From positions 1,984,001 to 2,048,000 of the forward strand of contig NZ_CP044399.1 in NCBI RefSeq assembly GCF_008931805.1: a DNA stretch of 64,000 nt. Direction: 5' to 3'. How positions within the stretch are numbered: the stretch's first letter is position 1; every line of letters starts with the position of its first letter. This DNA comes from Moritella marina ATCC 15381. GTDB lineage: Bacteria; Pseudomonadota; Gammaproteobacteria; Enterobacterales; Moritellaceae. The notes below the pieces were generated by a model, which made no database searches, was not told the origin of the DNA, and saw only the letters and a program-made list of their open reading frames with translations. This document shows, piece by piece, positions 17,284 to 26,620 of this stretch. Position numbers and translations under genes: made by a program.

Positions 17284-17706
17284 CTAGATATTCATCATAA
17301 TATGCACCGAAGTTTGAATTAGCAGCAGTAGCATTGCCACTAAAGACAGCGCAAACGCACGTAAACGATATGGAACATAGTTAGTACCCACATGCACATA
17401 AGCATGGATATATCTAAACACCACGTATGCAACTGACAATCCAATAGCAAAACTATTTACCGCACCCACCAGCACTGTAATGATACACAAGCCGTAAAAT
17501 ACCAGCGGAGATTCAAACTGATTATCTAAGTTATTAGATACTTGCACCACATCTTCCGGCCAAGCTTTGTTGTTTAACGCGGTTTTATTAAAATCGACTG
17601 CCTTGGCTTTAATCGCTTTTGACTTGCGCATTATCAACAAAATATACAGTGATATAACTAGCAACATATGCCCAAGTAGTGGATATAAAATGGCTATTCC
17701 ATCCAT
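17284..17706 (-). CDS. MAPEG-family membrane protein
   Basis: A 140-residue protein with four predicted transmembrane helices. The family pattern includes RKSKAIKAK after helix 1, the NNLDNQFESPLVFY segment near residue 62, and a helix with RYIHAYVH near residue 98. These are typical of bacterial MAPEG proteins (membrane-associated eicosanoid/glutathione metabolism). AAGGA precedes the ATG. The biochemical role of most bacterial members is unproven. Confidence 0.88.
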   Translation of the reverse strand: MDGIAILYPLLGHMLLVISLYILLIMRKSKAIKAKAVDFNKTALNNKAWPEDVVQVSNNLDNQFESPLVFYGLCIITVLVGAVNSFAIGLSVAYVVFRYIHAYVHVGTNYVPYRLRAFALSLVAMLLLLIQTSVHIMMNI

Positions 17707-17840
17707 CGTGCTCTTTCCTTTTGTCTAAATTAGATAGCACTAGATATAAAGTAAAAACCAAGCTAAGGGAAATGATTAATCACAATTGAATTAGATAAGT
17801 AGGGAAAGAGTGATAAGGGTTGAATAAATAGAGACGTTAT

Positions 17841-17874
17841 AAAATAAAAAAGCCTCGGTAAAAACAGAGGCTTT
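17841..17874 (-). terminator. Terminator of grcA
   Basis: Stem AAAGCCTC (17849-17856) with GAGGCTTT (17867-17874). Read on the minus strand it ends in a T-rich run (17841-17850). It lies 69 bp beyond the grcA stop. Confidence 0.85.
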
Positions 17875-17942
17875 AGGGGGATCGCTAAGCAATATCGTTA
17901 GCAGATTTTAAACCATGCCTTAAACGATACCTTAAAACAGCA

Positions 17943-18329
17943 TTACATTGTTTTAGAGAATGTACGGCTGATAACGTCTTGTTGCTGCTCTGGTGTTAAT
18001 GAGTTAAAACGCACTGCATAACCCGATACACGGATTGTTAACTGTGGGTAAGCACTTGGATTTTTAATTGCATCTTCAAGGGTTTCACGCGTTAACACGT
18101 TTACGTTTAGGTGTTGACCACCTTCAATTTTTGCAGGCTCTTCAATTGCAATATCACGCGACTCAAAGTTACCCAGTTCAGCTAAAGTAACAACTGCGTC
18201 TTGAGCGATAAAGTCGTCTACTGTACCAATGCATCTTGCTTGTTCAGCACTGTTATCAATGAGCCAAATTGAATTATTAAGACGCTGATCGTCAGCTTTA
18301 GTGATTTGAATACCTTGTAATTTACTCAT
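17943..18329 (-). CDS. grcA: Autonomous glycyl radical cofactor GrcA
   Basis: A 128-residue protein that matches GrcA/YfiD along its length. The C-terminal half is a spare glycyl-radical domain with the motif [10 protein letters not shown] near residue 100, whose Gly carries the radical. GrcA replaces the oxygen-damaged C-terminal part of pyruvate formate-lyase and restores its activity. The gene is monocistronic, with its own terminator and an unusual leader hairpin against the ribosome site. In E. coli it is induced by low oxygen and acid; no FNR-type box is visible here. Confidence 0.95.
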   Translation of the reverse strand: MSKLQGIQITKADDQRLNNSIWLIDNSAEQARCIGTVDDFIAQDAVVTLAELGNFESRDIAIEEPAKIEGGQHLNVNVLTRETLEDAIKNPSAYPQLTIRVSGYAVRFNSLTPEQQQDVISRTFSKTM

Positions 18330-18338
18330 TGTGTTACC

Positions 18339-18375
18339 TTCTTGTTGTATGGATTACCTCACCATACAACAAGAA
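18339..18375 (-). promoter_or_regulatory. Leader hairpin abutting the grcA ribosome site
   Basis: Perfect 14 bp inverted repeat: TTCTTGTTGTATGG (18339-18352) and CCATACAACAAGAA (18362-18375), with a 9 nt loop. In the grcA mRNA the 3' arm ends in AAGAA and is followed at once by GG, so the hairpin shares bases with the Shine-Dalgarno AGAAGG about 8 nt before the ATG. There is no U-run, so termination is unlikely. It could control translation. Confidence 0.65.
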
Positions 18376-18482
18376 ACCTTAATAATACAAGGGTTAAACC
18401 AAAATTAATTAATACTTTATGGGTAGTTTAAATTTCTGTTTATTTTAAGTTAAACATGCGTTAAGTAGCTGCTTTAACCCTG

Positions 18483-19040
18483 TTAAAATACACGTTTTCT
18501 AACACTCTGAAAAGCATCTTGGCAGCTTACCAGCCAATGTGGTACGGCTGCACCACAGCCTGCAGATTTAACACGTGGATGGGTTTTCATTATCACTCTA
18601 AAATTATGTTCTTGAACTGGGTCTACATCGACAAACAAGATGTGTTTACCTTTTTCTAGTAAGGTTTGAAATCGAGCAAACCGGGTATTCGGTTTTTTGA
18701 AACCTAAAAAACCTCCTTCCCCAGTACAAAAAATAAAACTGCACAATGCGATTAATATAAATATTTCCCAGCCTATAGCCGCTGTATGCCACCCATAAAA
18801 GTAAGGTACGATTAATGTAATCAGTGCAATAAAACCACCAATAACGGCGCCAAGACCCAGTCCTTGAAGCACGTTTTGTTTAAATACAGGCTCGACGTTA
18901 TTCAATTTATATTCGGAAATACTGACATTATCTAAGCTTAATACGTGGATTTGAGGTTCGGTAAATCCCTCTTCTTCAAGTTCCTTTTCAACCATAACTA
19001 ATTCATTCAGGTCATCCGCTATGTAATAGTGTCTTAACAT
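18483..19040 (-). CDS. Unknown membrane protein with two central helices
   Basis: A 185-residue protein. The N-terminal 60 residues are soluble (MLRHYYIADDLNELVMVEKELEEEGF), like a flexible regulatory domain. Two transmembrane helices follow at about 70-125 (glycine-rich GLGLGAVIGGFIALITLIV, then IFILIALCSFIF). A soluble tail contains GKHILFVDVDPVQE. The start at 19040 has GGTGG upstream; a GTG four codons earlier is possible. I recognise the type as a conserved hypothetical of marine gammaproteobacteria but know no function. Confidence 0.65.
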   Translation of the reverse strand: MLRHYYIADDLNELVMVEKELEEEGFTEPQIHVLSLDNVSISEYKLNNVEPVFKQNVLQGLGLGAVIGGFIALITLIVPYFYGWHTAAIGWEIFILIALCSFIFCTGEGGFLGFKKPNTRFARFQTLLEKGKHILFVDVDPVQEHNFRVIMKTHPRVKSAGCGAAVPHWLVSCQDAFQSVRKRVF

Positions 19041-19366
19041 ATGACTCACCACCTAATACATCTGTAATCATGACAATAAAACGTATTTACTTGCTAAACC
19101 TTAGTTTGCTTATCCATATAAGTGAAGTACACAAGAGAAAAAATGTATTCGGCTTGTCTATATTACGTATGCCGAATTGTCGAGTATAGTTGTGATTTAA
19201 GCTATAAATAAACAATATAATTAACGCCTTAGTTCACAAAATAAAACATCATTTAAGCCATAAAAAACACACGTGACTCACGCTACAAATCTGAAATGAC
19301 AGTTATGCTAAATTAACACCTTAATGGCTATTATATAAATACCCACCTCACTTTAAGGTTTAGAAC
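19041..19366. other. Divergent intergenic region
   Basis: About 325 bp. It contains a 7 bp inverted repeat, ATTCGGC (19147-19153) and GCCGAAT (19171-19177), which may be an operator. No gene was found. Confidence 0.4.
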
Positions 19367-20128
19367 ATGGATGATTTTATCACCTCAGTTGTGCAAGGGC
19401 ATATTTTAACCCTGACTATCAATCGCCCTAAAGCGCGGAATGCGTTAAATCAAGCGATGTATTTATCACTTGCGCAGGGATTAGAGCAAGCGCAACAAGA
19501 CGAGTTCATTCGCGTCGTATTAATTAAAGCCACAAATGATATCTTTTGTGCCGGTAATGACATGCAAGATTTTCAAGCGATGTCAGAAGGTAAGCCAGAC
19601 CAACATGGCGCTCGGTTTATGCGCGCCTTAATTAATTGTGATAAACCCATCGTTGCAGCAGTTAATGGGCCAGCCATTGGCGTTGGTACAACCTTATTAC
19701 AATTTGTCGATTTCCTATATCTATCACCAAAAGCAATGTTCCAAACCCCTTTCATCGCGATGGGATTATGTCCTGAACTTGGTTCAAGTGAATTACTCGC
19801 CCAACATATTGGTATACGCAAAGCCAAAGCGATGCTACTTGCTGGCGAACGTATGTTAGCAGATGAAGCGGTAACCCTGGGCTTTGCTAATCAGGTATGT
19901 GAATCGGCAGATGATACGGCAACGGCAAAAGCGGAAAGTCTTGCTAAATTAGCGCCCATTGCGATGCGTACAAGTAAAGCCATGCTAATGAAAGCATCTC
20001 GACCTAAGCTTTTGGCACTAATCGAATATGAAAATAAAAACCTCGCGCATTTAGTCACCCAACCCGAGTCTCGCGAAGCGGTTAACGCTTTTATGGAAAA
20101 ACGCCAACCAGACTTTAGTTGTTGTTAA
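19367..20128 (+). CDS. Enoyl-CoA hydratase/isomerase family protein
   Basis: A 253-residue crotonase-fold protein. The oxyanion-hole segments are seen as FCAGNDMQDF near residue 63 and AAVNGPAIGVGTTLL near residue 100. At the second catalytic position Glu is present (GLCPELGSS, about residue 130), where true hydratases have Glu. It may act in beta-oxidation or as a delta3-delta2-enoyl-CoA isomerase (PaaG/ECI2-like); the C-terminal CC is unusual. It converges on the LysR gene and their 3' ends overlap by 14 bp. Confidence 0.88.
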   Translation: MDDFITSVVQGHILTLTINRPKARNALNQAMYLSLAQGLEQAQQDEFIRVVLIKATNDIFCAGNDMQDFQAMSEGKPDQHGARFMRALINCDKPIVAAVNGPAIGVGTTLLQFVDFLYLSPKAMFQTPFIAMGLCPELGSSELLAQHIGIRKAKAMLLAGERMLADEAVTLGFANQVCESADDTATAKAESLAKLAPIAMRTSKAMLMKASRPKLLALIEYENKNLAHLVTQPESREAVNAFMEKRQPDFSCC

Positions 20129-21038
20129 CAGCCTGAGCTTCAACCGTCTCTAATAACCATACCTTAAAGGCCTGCACTTTCGCTAACGTATCATGTTCAG
20201 GCCGCCAAACAATGTAATAAGCCAACTCAGTGCTGCTATCAAGTGCTGGAAATGGTTTAACTAAACGCCCACAAGCAAGATCATCTTTCACCAATACACT
20301 GCGCCCTAATGCAACGCCCTGCCCAGCCACGGCGGCTTGTATGACCGATGCCGAGTTATTAATTTTCAAGCCTTTATTGGTGTTTACGTTATCAATGCCC
20401 TGTACTGCTAACCAACTAGCCCAAGTCGGAAAACCCGAGCTTACAGGCATAGAGTGATCATGTAATAAGGGATAATCCGCTAGATCTGTCGGTAACGCTA
20501 ACCCCTGCTTAATCAGATCGGGCGAGCACACGGGAAAGATATCTTCATCCATAAGTAATGTTTGCGACAACCCAGGCCAATTACCCTTGCCATAACGCAC
20601 ACCGATATCAATGTCTTCAGCAAAGTAATTAACCGAGCGCGAATTGGTGTTTAAACGCAGATCATAATCGGGATGGTTAAACTGAAAATCATCAATGTGC
20701 ATCAATAACCATTTCGCCGCAAACGCAGGGCTCACCGACACGGTAATGGCATTGTTGATAATCGGTTTTTGTAATAATGCGAGCCCTTGCGATATGTGCT
20801 CTAAACCCAGGCTAATTTCCGGCAACGCCATTTTAGCCTGCGCCGTTAATGTAAGGCGTGAAGTGCCACTGCTCGCGCGAATAAACAAGCTTACCCCTAG
20901 CCATTCTTCTAATAAACGTACTTGCTGACCGATAGCCGCAGGTGTGACATTTAGCTCGTTTGCCGCCAAAGAAAAACTAAGGTGCCTTGCTGATGCTTCA
21001 AAAGCACGTACTGCATTTAAATGGGCTATATTATTCAT
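20115..21038 (-). CDS. LysR-family regulator (GcvA-like)
   Basis: A 307-residue regulator. The N-terminal winged helix-turn-helix (LNAVRAFEASARHLSFSLAA, VTPAAIGQQVRLLEE) is followed by a LysR effector domain with the GcvA-type DIDIGVRYGKGNWPG segment near residue 148. It is divergent from the cupin and amine-oxidase genes across about 130 bp, the classical layout for a LysR protein controlling its neighbours. Its 3' end overlaps the hydratase gene. Confidence 0.92.
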   Translation of the reverse strand: MNNIAHLNAVRAFEASARHLSFSLAANELNVTPAAIGQQVRLLEEWLGVSLFIRASSGTSRLTLTAQAKMALPEISLGLEHISQGLALLQKPIINNAITVSVSPAFAAKWLLMHIDDFQFNHPDYDLRLNTNSRSVNYFAEDIDIGVRYGKGNWPGLSQTLLMDEDIFPVCSPDLIKQGLALPTDLADYPLLHDHSMPVSSGFPTWASWLAVQGIDNVNTNKGLKINNSASVIQAAVAGQGVALGRSVLVKDDLACGRLVKPFPALDSSTELAYYIVWRPEHDTLAKVQAFKVWLLETVEAQAVNNN

Positions 21039-21168
21039 TTACGTTGTTGCCTCGCCGCAGTTAACCACTAAAGAAAAACTATATCGACAGTATAGAAGTA
21101 GTGCTTTGTAATATGCAAAGATTAAATCCATAATTACAACATAAAGCACTTCATCTGTGGACAACGAT

Positions 21169-21837
21169 ATGAACATTAATAGCGATCTAACCCAGTCAGC
21201 CAAGGTATTCTTTAATGCATCAACTTGGGTCCCTTCTCCATTAAAAGGTGTATCACGTAAAATGTTAGAGCGTGATGGCGCAGAGTTCGCGGCAACACCG
21301 ACAACACTGGTTAACTATGATGCCAACAGCTATTTTACTAATCATGTGCATACCGGTGGCGAAGAATTTTTGGTATTAGCCGGTGTATTTGCCGATGAAC
21401 ACGGTGACTATCCTGTCGGTACTTATAAGCGTAACCCCGTTGGTACAGAGCACGCGCCAATAGTAAAAGACGGCTGCATGATCATCGTTAAACTCGGTCA
21501 ATTCCAAAACGGTGACGATCAAGATGTAACGATTAATACCGCCAGCCAAGCGTTCATTCAAGATGAACACCGCGTAGCAGTACAATACCAATTACTGCAT
21601 GCTTTCAAACAAGAAATCGTGCGCTTAGAACGCTGGGCACCTAACTCACAAATCACTTTAGACAACACAGGTGGTATTGAAGTACTGGTGGTTGCTGGTG
21701 AATTAAATCATCAAGGTGAATCGTTTAAATCACTTGATTGGCTGCGTTTACCGGTTGGTGAAGCGTTAGATATCACCACCAGCGCTGATGGCTGTACCGT
21801 TTGGATAAAAACTGGTCATCATAGCTATCGTTTATAA
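21169..21837 (+). CDS. ChrR-like two-cupin protein
   Basis: A 222-residue protein with two cupin domains. The first has a full metal signature: HVHTGGEEFLVL near residue 65, later GTEHAP. The second half (RLERWAPNSQITLDNTGGIEVLVVAGEL) is a degenerate cupin. This layout is like the sensor half of ChrR anti-sigma factors and related stand-alone proteins. The ATG at 21169 is used, since the GTG at 21157 in frame is poorly supported. It lies 97 bp before the amine oxidase gene and is probably in one unit controlled by the divergent LysR. Confidence 0.82.
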   Translation: MNINSDLTQSAKVFFNASTWVPSPLKGVSRKMLERDGAEFAATPTTLVNYDANSYFTNHVHTGGEEFLVLAGVFADEHGDYPVGTYKRNPVGTEHAPIVKDGCMIIVKLGQFQNGDDQDVTINTASQAFIQDEHRVAVQYQLLHAFKQEIVRLERWAPNSQITLDNTGGIEVLVVAGELNHQGESFKSLDWLRLPVGEALDITTSADGCTVWIKTGHHSYRL

Positions 21838-21934
21838 AAAGTCGATCATAAGAAGCCCCCATAACAGCGCGATAATTTGTAACAAACCGTTTATTAGCGA
21901 CTGCTTTAATACTTAAAATCTGGATACTTAAAAT

Positions 21935-23038
21935 ATGAAAACTGAATTTGTTATTGTTGGCGGTGGATTAAGCGGTTTATATGCAGCTTACTTATTAGAA
22001 CAACAAGGTAAAGACTATATTTTACTTGAAGGCCGTCATCGACTTGGCGGGCGAATATATACTGAAGACAAGTTTGATATGGGACCATCTTGGTTTTGGC
22101 CTGACATGCACCCGCGCATTACTCAATTAATTGATGATCTGCAGCTACCAGTATTCCCACAGCATGATAAAGGTGCATTCTTGTTTGATAAACATGAAAA
22201 TAAAGCCCCGCTACGTTATGAATCAGGTTATGCGGGCTCGCCACAATCAATGCGGGTTGCAGATGGCATGCAAACGGTGGTTGATGGGGTTATGAGCAAA
22301 CTTTCAAGTGAGCGCATTATCTGTAATACCAAAGTAACTCACGTAGAACATCAATCGACAACACAAGATAGCTATTCTATCGTGACTGCTCACATCAACG
22401 GTGAATCACAAACAATCCAAGCGCGTCAGGTTATCTTCGCGATGCCACTGCGCTTACTTGCAAGCAGTATTAAGTTTACTCCGGCATTACCAAAGCAAGT
22501 GCAAAACAAGTTTTCAGCGACTGCGACATGGATGGCAGCACACGCCAAATTCTTTGCTGTTTATGATACTCCGTTTTGGCGTAAAACAGGTTTGTCCGGT
22601 TCTGCCAGCAGCCAAGTGGGTCCGCTAGCAGAAATACATGATGCTAGTACGATTGACGCGACGAATAACGTGACGAACAGTGGCAAAGGTGCGCTATTTG
22701 GCTTTGTCGGTATCGATGCCCACACTCGCCAATCAGCAGGTAATGAACTCATCAAATCGTTAGCGGTAAAACAACTTGTACGGGTTTACGGTGAACAAGC
22801 GGCGCAACCAATTGATGTGAAGTTAGTAGACTGGAGCCAAGAAACACTAACAGCCACAGATGCCGATAAAAACGCACCGAGTGCCCACCCGCATTATGGG
22901 TTACGCGATGTTAAATCAGCACTAGCAAGTGTATATCAACAGGGATGGTACTTTGCAGGTACTGAAGCCGCAGAAGAAAACGGCGGTTATATCGAAGGCG
23001 CATTAGAGGCGGCTGAAATGGTCATTACACAGATTTAA
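21935..23038 (+). CDS. Flavin-containing amine oxidase family protein
   Basis: A 367-residue FAD enzyme. The N-terminal dinucleotide fold VGGGLSGLYAAYLL is followed by the E at the end of strand 2 and the GR motif (LEGRHRLGGRIYTE). The C-terminal FAD-binding segment YFAGTEAAEENGGYIEGALEAAE is complete. It is shorter than typical monoamine oxidases (about 450 residues) and matches compact bacterial members that act on amines or serve as protoporphyrinogen-oxidase-like enzymes. It has no signal peptide. The substrate is unknown. Confidence 0.88.
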   Translation: MKTEFVIVGGGLSGLYAAYLLEQQGKDYILLEGRHRLGGRIYTEDKFDMGPSWFWPDMHPRITQLIDDLQLPVFPQHDKGAFLFDKHENKAPLRYESGYAGSPQSMRVADGMQTVVDGVMSKLSSERIICNTKVTHVEHQSTTQDSYSIVTAHINGESQTIQARQVIFAMPLRLLASSIKFTPALPKQVQNKFSATATWMAAHAKFFAVYDTPFWRKTGLSGSASSQVGPLAEIHDASTIDATNNVTNSGKGALFGFVGIDAHTRQSAGNELIKSLAVKQLVRVYGEQAAQPIDVKLVDWSQETLTATDADKNAPSAHPHYGLRDVKSALASVYQQGWYFAGTEAAEENGGYIEGALEAAEMVITQI

Positions 23039-23043
23039 GTCAT

Positions 23044-23478
23044 TTACATAGCTCTAGACATATAAACAAACTGTTCATCACAGCTATCAATCACAAAGCC
23101 AAAACGTGCATATAACTCACCTACTCGATTACCTTGTAAATGGCTTAGCTTGCAAGGTAATTGTTTCTCTTTAGCAAAAGAAATCAGCTGCTTTAATACC
23201 TGACTACCAATACCTTTCCCCTGATATTCAGGTAATAAGAAAAAGCGACAGAAATGAATATGGTTACTTTCCATTTCAATCTTATAACTGCCAACCGCGA
23301 ACCCATCAATACATATCAACATGGGTTTACCATCTGCCCACTCTTGCGCATGCATTTGCTGCTGGACTGCTTCATCCCAACCAAAAATAGCTTTAATCGG
23401 CTCGTATTCCGCCGCTTTTTTTAACTTAAACGCGAAATCATAATCTTGCTCAGTCGCAAGTCGGTATGCAATATTCAT
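23044..23478 (-). CDS. GNAT-family N-acetyltransferase
   Basis: A 144-residue single GNAT domain. The acetyl-CoA loop is visible as LLPEYQGKGIGSQVL near residue 82 (Q/RxxGxG/A). The following helix and the LYARFGF segment near residue 123 are typical. It converges on the amine oxidase gene with a 5 bp gap. The substrate is not predictable. Confidence 0.88.
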   Translation of the reverse strand: MNIAYRLATEQDYDFAFKLKKAAEYEPIKAIFGWDEAVQQQMHAQEWADGKPMLICIDGFAVGSYKIEMESNHIHFCRFFLLPEYQGKGIGSQVLKQLISFAKEKQLPCKLSHLQGNRVGELYARFGFVIDSCDEQFVYMSRAM

Positions 23479-23580
23479 TAGCCCTACATTCTGAAGTATT
23501 TCAATAAGTTTGATTGATAACTAAAAACGAAGAGTACCTATAAGTAATTAATATAACAAGCTTATTAGATTAGAATTCAG

Positions 23581-23619
23581 AAACAAAAAAGCCAACATAA
23601 ACCTAAGTCTGTGTTGGCT
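23581..23619 (-). terminator. Terminator downstream of the truncated permease
   Basis: AGCCAACA (23590-23597) pairs with TGTTGGCT (23612-23619). On the minus strand a T-run follows (23581-23590). It serves the permease remnant at 23673-24650. Confidence 0.85.
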
Positions 23620-23672
23620 CTTAATCATTCTAAATTAATAACTATTCTATCAACTCATCAGCGTTGTAAAGA

Positions 23673-24650
23673 TTAATGACTAGCTACTACCGAGAAGTAG
23701 TAAATCATCGCCAGTGCAATTGCATACACAGACCAATGGTCTTCTTTCATACGACCCGTCACAATCTTAAGGAAAGCATACACAACCATCGCAGCTGCGA
23801 TACCGTTACCTGAGTTAAAGCTAAAGATAGTCATAGCAACACAGATAAACGCGGGGAAGTATTCAGTAATATCATCGTAGTTCACTTTCTTCATAGACGA
23901 CATCATCGAAAAACCAATGTAGATAAGCACAGGTGCTGTCGCTACCGTTGGGATCATTGTCGCTAATGGCGATAAGAACAACGTAAATAAGAACAAGATA
24001 GCTGTCACAACCGCAGTGAAACCAGTACGACCACCCGCTTCAACACCCGCAGAACTTTCTAGATATGTAGTCAGTACTGGACATGAAAAGAATGAACCAA
24101 AGGTCGTTGCACATGAATCAACGTGGAAGTTCTTTTCAATACCTGGCAAGTTACCATTTTTGTCTAAGTAACCCGCTTGTGAACCCACACCCAGCAGCGT
24201 GCCTAATGTCGAGAAGAAATCAGGAATAAAGAAAGCTAATAAGAAAGGTAAATACTTCGGGTCTAGTGCACCTAAAATATCAATCTCAAACAACATACCT
24301 TCCATGCTACCCGGCATAGCAAACAATGATTCAGGTACTTTAGCCAAGCCAAAGGGAATACTAATCGCCGTCGTAATTAAGATAGCTAAAATGATGCCGC
24401 CACGGGTTTTCTTCGCGACAAAGAACATCACTAAAAAGAAACCAACCATCGACATCAGCGCTTTAGCAGAAGATAAATCACCTAAGTTAAGTACATTCTT
24501 AGATGGATTAGCAATGACAATACCCGCTTGTTTCAAACCTAGTAAAGCAATAAACAAACCAATACCTACACCAACAGATACCTTGATGCTGTGCGGTATA
24601 ACGCGCACAATAAAGTCACGAATACCCAGAAATGATACAGCCATAATGAT
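23673..24650 (-). pseudogene. NCS2/AzgA-type purine permease, 5'-truncated
   Basis: The open frame begins at ATG 24644 and gives 323 residues, while AzgA-type permeases have about 430-450. The remaining part matches from the LGIRDFIVRVIPHS segment onwards, with GIGLFIALLGLKQAG, DFFSTLGTLLGVG, the DSCATTFGS loop and SSAGVEAGGRTG all intact. About 120 N-terminal residues, including the first helices, are gone. In this frame a TAA (24651-24653) lies just upstream, and beyond it the sequence is LysR coding. No ribosome site precedes the ATG. It is most likely non-functional, the product of a deletion that also removed the LysR 3' end. Confidence 0.8.
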
Positions 24651-25054
24651 TTAACCGCTAAATCAACCCGTAAAATATCGACACTATAGGTCAAAGATTG
24701 TGGTGATTCGGCAATATCCATCAGTTCGATTAGCGTTGGTGAAGACAATGAATGTGGCGAGGCAATACGTAAAGGATCTAGGATAGGCTGGTCAATGCCA
24801 TTGATTTGATCTAAACCTTGATTAAGCTGTTTTAACAAACTCTGTGCCAAACTGCGAAATTGCTTACCAGCGGGTGTAAAGCGGATCGGCTGAGAACTGC
24901 GATCGACCAACTGCTGGCCAACAGCCGCTTCAAGGGCTTTAATATGTCGTCCAAACGCAGGTTGGGTAATATGCCTTAATTGCGCCGCTTTCGAGAAGTT
25001 ACGCGTTTCATTGAGGGTTAAAAAATCCTCTAGCCATTTACTGTCAAAACTCAT
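24651..25054 (-). pseudogene. LysR-family regulator, 3'-truncated at a deletion junction
   Basis: About 134 residues of a LysR protein remain: helix-turn-helix (FSKAAQLRHITQPAFGRHIKALE) and the start of the effector domain up to SVDILRVDLAVK. After that the frame enters permease DNA in the wrong frame and runs to a stop at 24566, adding about 28 meaningless residues. A full protein would have about 300. The gene lies directly upstream of, and in line with, the truncated permease, so a single deletion explains both. The DNA-binding part could still be made. Confidence 0.8.
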
Positions 25055-25116
25055 CAGGCAGATCCTTGCTAAAGTGAACCACTATTGTAGCAATACTCTC
25101 AGCCCGATAAAAACCA

Positions 25117-26331
25117 TTAACTGCATAAATTATTACGTCCCTTGGCCTTACTGCGATAAAGCGCGTTATCAGCTAATCGTAACAGCATCGAGTGATCAAC
25201 ATCTTCAGTTGCTTTTAACGTCGCAATACCCAAACTACAAGTGATGTATTGAGAACAACTTGAGTATGCATGTAAAAGCTGTAATTCCTCGATCGAGATA
25301 ACAAGTCTTTGCATAAATAAGGCCGCCTCTTGCTCTGTACAATCAACCATAATAATCGCGAACTCTTCACCACCATAACGCGCGACCGTATCTGACGAAC
25401 GTTGCACCTTCATATTCAAACAATGAGCAACTTGTTGAATAACCTCATCACCAGCTTGGTGGCCATAGTTATCGTTATACAGTTTAAAATAATCAATATC
25501 GAGCATTGCCAATGATACAGAACCGCCTTTACGAAAAGCGCGCTTCCATTCAACTTCAAGTTGGTCATCAAAATGGCGACGATTGGCGAGGCCAGTTAAG
25601 CCATCGGTACGGGCTTGTTTTTCTAATTTCGATTCAAACGAACGTTCAACAATTCTCACCGCAAACGTACCAATTGCGATCATGATTAGCAGCGCAGGGA
25701 TGATCACTGCGCCAATCGCCATCATTACTTTTTCTGTTTTCTGATCGAGTACTGCGACATCAATGTGGATCCATAACGTCGCATCAATATCAGGCAATGG
25801 ATATTGATAAATCGCTTCCATATAGCCATCTTCCGTATATTTAACAACACTACGGGATGGCTGATTACTCGAACTAAAATCAGCATTAATATTTTTTGTT
25901 ATCAATGATATGTCAACATAAGCGTGTTTCGCGGCGGCTAATGCTTCTTGCTTTAATTGGTAGTTAATATCAATGACATTACCCACAAACGACATTTCTG
26001 GATGCGCAATCACCTCGCCATTTTCATCCACTAAACAAACATAGTTACTGGGATCATAACTGCTACCTTGAAAAATATCTTGAAACTGTTTAATCACGCC
26101 AACAGCTGGTTCGCCCTGAAGAATACTTGTTTTTGCGAATGCCTCAAACTTTAGCGCTTGCTGTTCATTCTGCTCCATAGCGACATCGAAAAGCGCATTC
26201 CATACTAGGTCATAGGTAATTGGAGTGGCAATGGCTACAACACTCGAAATCACGAATGCTAGTGCAATAAATGTAGCGACAACCGCTTGCTTCGCATTAT
26301 TTATCGAGCATCTAAATGGTATTTTCAACAT
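25117..26331 (-). CDS. Membrane-bound diguanylate cyclase (GGDEF)
   Basis: A 404-residue protein. An N-terminal transmembrane helix (about 15-40) and a Cache-like periplasmic domain (with NYVCLVDENGEVIAHPE) precede a second helix near residues 205-230. A GGDEF domain follows: DGLTGLANRRHF, then MLDIDYFKLYNDNYGH, and the active site RYGGEEF. The inhibitory I-site RxxD is present (RSSD, five residues before GGEEF). It should make c-di-GMP in response to an extracellular signal. The start at 26331 has AGGTT upstream; a longer version to 26385 is less likely. It is transcribed alone. Confidence 0.9.
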   Translation of the reverse strand: MLKIPFRCSINNAKQAVVATFIALAFVISSVVAIATPITYDLVWNALFDVAMEQNEQQALKFEAFAKTSILQGEPAVGVIKQFQDIFQGSSYDPSNYVCLVDENGEVIAHPEMSFVGNVIDINYQLKQEALAAAKHAYVDISLITKNINADFSSSNQPSRSVVKYTEDGYMEAIYQYPLPDIDATLWIHIDVAVLDQKTEKVMMAIGAVIIPALLIMIAIGTFAVRIVERSFESKLEKQARTDGLTGLANRRHFDDQLEVEWKRAFRKGGSVSLAMLDIDYFKLYNDNYGHQAGDEVIQQVAHCLNMKVQRSSDTVARYGGEEFAIIMVDCTEQEAALFMQRLVISIEELQLLHAYSSCSQYITCSLGIATLKATEDVDHSMLLRLADNALYRSKAKGRNNLCS

Positions 26332-26620
26332 AAATAACCTAATAATAACAAAATACAGACTTAATATAGTTTTGAATATTAGCAAATACTCTACTTTTAA
26401 ACCATGATTAAAAACATCAAGTAAGAGTTATTATTCAATGCGTTAGATTAATCACATTAGAACAGTTCCGAAATAATCTCGTCACCAAACAACAATAAAA
26501 AATAATAAAGTTAACAGGTATATCGATATAAATTAGTGCATAACACAACAAGCTTGAGCAAAGCTGCAGTACTGTCACTACAATTATGATAAGACCATCA
26601 TTTGTTAGGTGAAAATAGAC

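Noticed and set aside
19147-19177. ATTCGGC/GCCGAAT inverted repeat before the enoyl-CoA hydratase gene
   Set aside because: Seven-base arms with a 17 nt spacer may arise by chance in a spacer of this size. Listed with the spacer only.
23620-25060. A purine riboswitch before the permease
   Set aside because: The normal 5' end of the permease is deleted and LysR coding sequence is in its place. No riboswitch core is visible.
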